NCBI GenBank assembly: GCA_910592005.1
Contig: CAJVPP010001339.1
Location: forward strand, 1 to 20,670
Length of the DNA stretch: 20,670 nucleotides
Source: Funneliformis mosseae
Lineage: Eukaryota > Glomeromycota > Glomeromycetes > Glomerales > Glomeraceae
Reading direction: 5' to 3'
Under the pieces are notes generated by a model. That model saw only the letters and a list, made by a program, of their open reading frames with translations. It had not been told where the DNA came from and searched no databases. The translations under genes and the position numbers were made by a program. Numbering within the stretch: the first letter of the stretch is position 1; the number at the start of each line of letters is the position of its first letter. Shown one piece after another: positions 20,485-20,670 of this stretch.

Positions 20485-20560
20485 TTGAATTAAGTTAAAA
20501 TCGAGTTGAGTCAAATTGAGTTGAATTTAAAATTTATATAATTCGAATCAAATCAAATTG
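20485..20560. repeat. Second AGTTGAGTT-type patch
   Basis: Words such as AATCGAGTTGAGTCAAATTG and GAGTTGAATT match the repeat at 19096-19275. The two patches bracket the minisatellite, so the latter may have expanded inside an older element. Confidence 0.5.
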
Positions 20561-20572
20561 AAAGATTTTATA

Positions 20573-20670
20573 CAGTAGCGGTCATAAGTATTCGACCCCT
20601 TATAATTCTTAAAGTTAATTAATAACACCCATTAAAATTTTCCAAAATTTAAGTACAATACCAATGTTGA
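20573..20670. mobile_element. Left end of a Tc1/mariner-like element, running off the window
   Basis: After a TA dinucleotide (20571-20572) the sequence CAGTAGCGGTCATAAGTATT followed by CGACCCC matches the style of Tc1-like terminal repeats (CAGT-GGTCA-AAGTATTCG-CCC). The element should extend to the right beyond 20670, so no transposase can be seen here. The end still keeps its CpGs, unlike the neighbouring minisatellite, which suggests a younger insertion. Confidence 0.7.

Overview
The window is eukaryotic, very AT-rich, and best explained as nuclear DNA of an arbuscular mycorrhizal fungus (Glomeromycotina, Rhizophagus-like). The evidence is: short GT-AG introns of 55-89 nt with T-rich 3' ends; a fungal microsomal-type cytochrome P450; a SAM methyltransferase of a layout common in these fungi; and decayed copies of two families that are greatly expanded there, Crinkler (CRN) proteins and zinc-ribbon/VSR-like nuclease proteins. 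The family assignments come from reading translations by eye; no database search was possible.

Layout. 1-803 is non-coding, with small palindromic repeats. 804-2626 (minus) is an intact four-exon P450 gene. 2627-4225 is intergenic. 4226-5484 (plus) is an intact five-exon class I SAM-dependent methyltransferase. 5485-6600 is intergenic. 6631-7424 holds a short open stretch and four tandem ~140-bp repeats that read as protein on the minus strand. 7425-9530 is intergenic. 9531-10217 (plus) is a Gln/Asn-rich hypothetical gene, and 11113-11696 (minus) is its frameshifted inverted paralogue.

From about 11.9 kb the sequence changes character. Two almost pure A/T blocks (about 11.9-14.1 and 17.95-18.9 kb) flank a slightly richer island (14.4-17.5 kb) made of gene relics: a zinc-ribbon/VSR-like pseudogene (plus), a CRN pseudogene with a PD-(D/E)XK-like tail (minus), and a possible further relic. 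After 18.9 kb comes repeat DNA: a pogo/Tigger-like inverted-repeat element, AGTTGAGTT-type repeats, a ~1-kb minisatellite of about 20 units that each fold into two hairpins, and the end of a Tc1/mariner-like element running off the right edge.

The left half is therefore ordinary gene space, with a likely membrane P450 and a soluble methyltransferase transcribed divergently about 1.6 kb apart, with nothing to show that they cooperate. The right half is decayed, repeat-rich, heterochromatin-like DNA. Its substitution pattern (C-to-T and G-to-A at CpA and CpG) is the most informative signal. I saw no tRNA, rRNA, CRISPR array or prokaryotic operon, and no intact novel multi-gene system.
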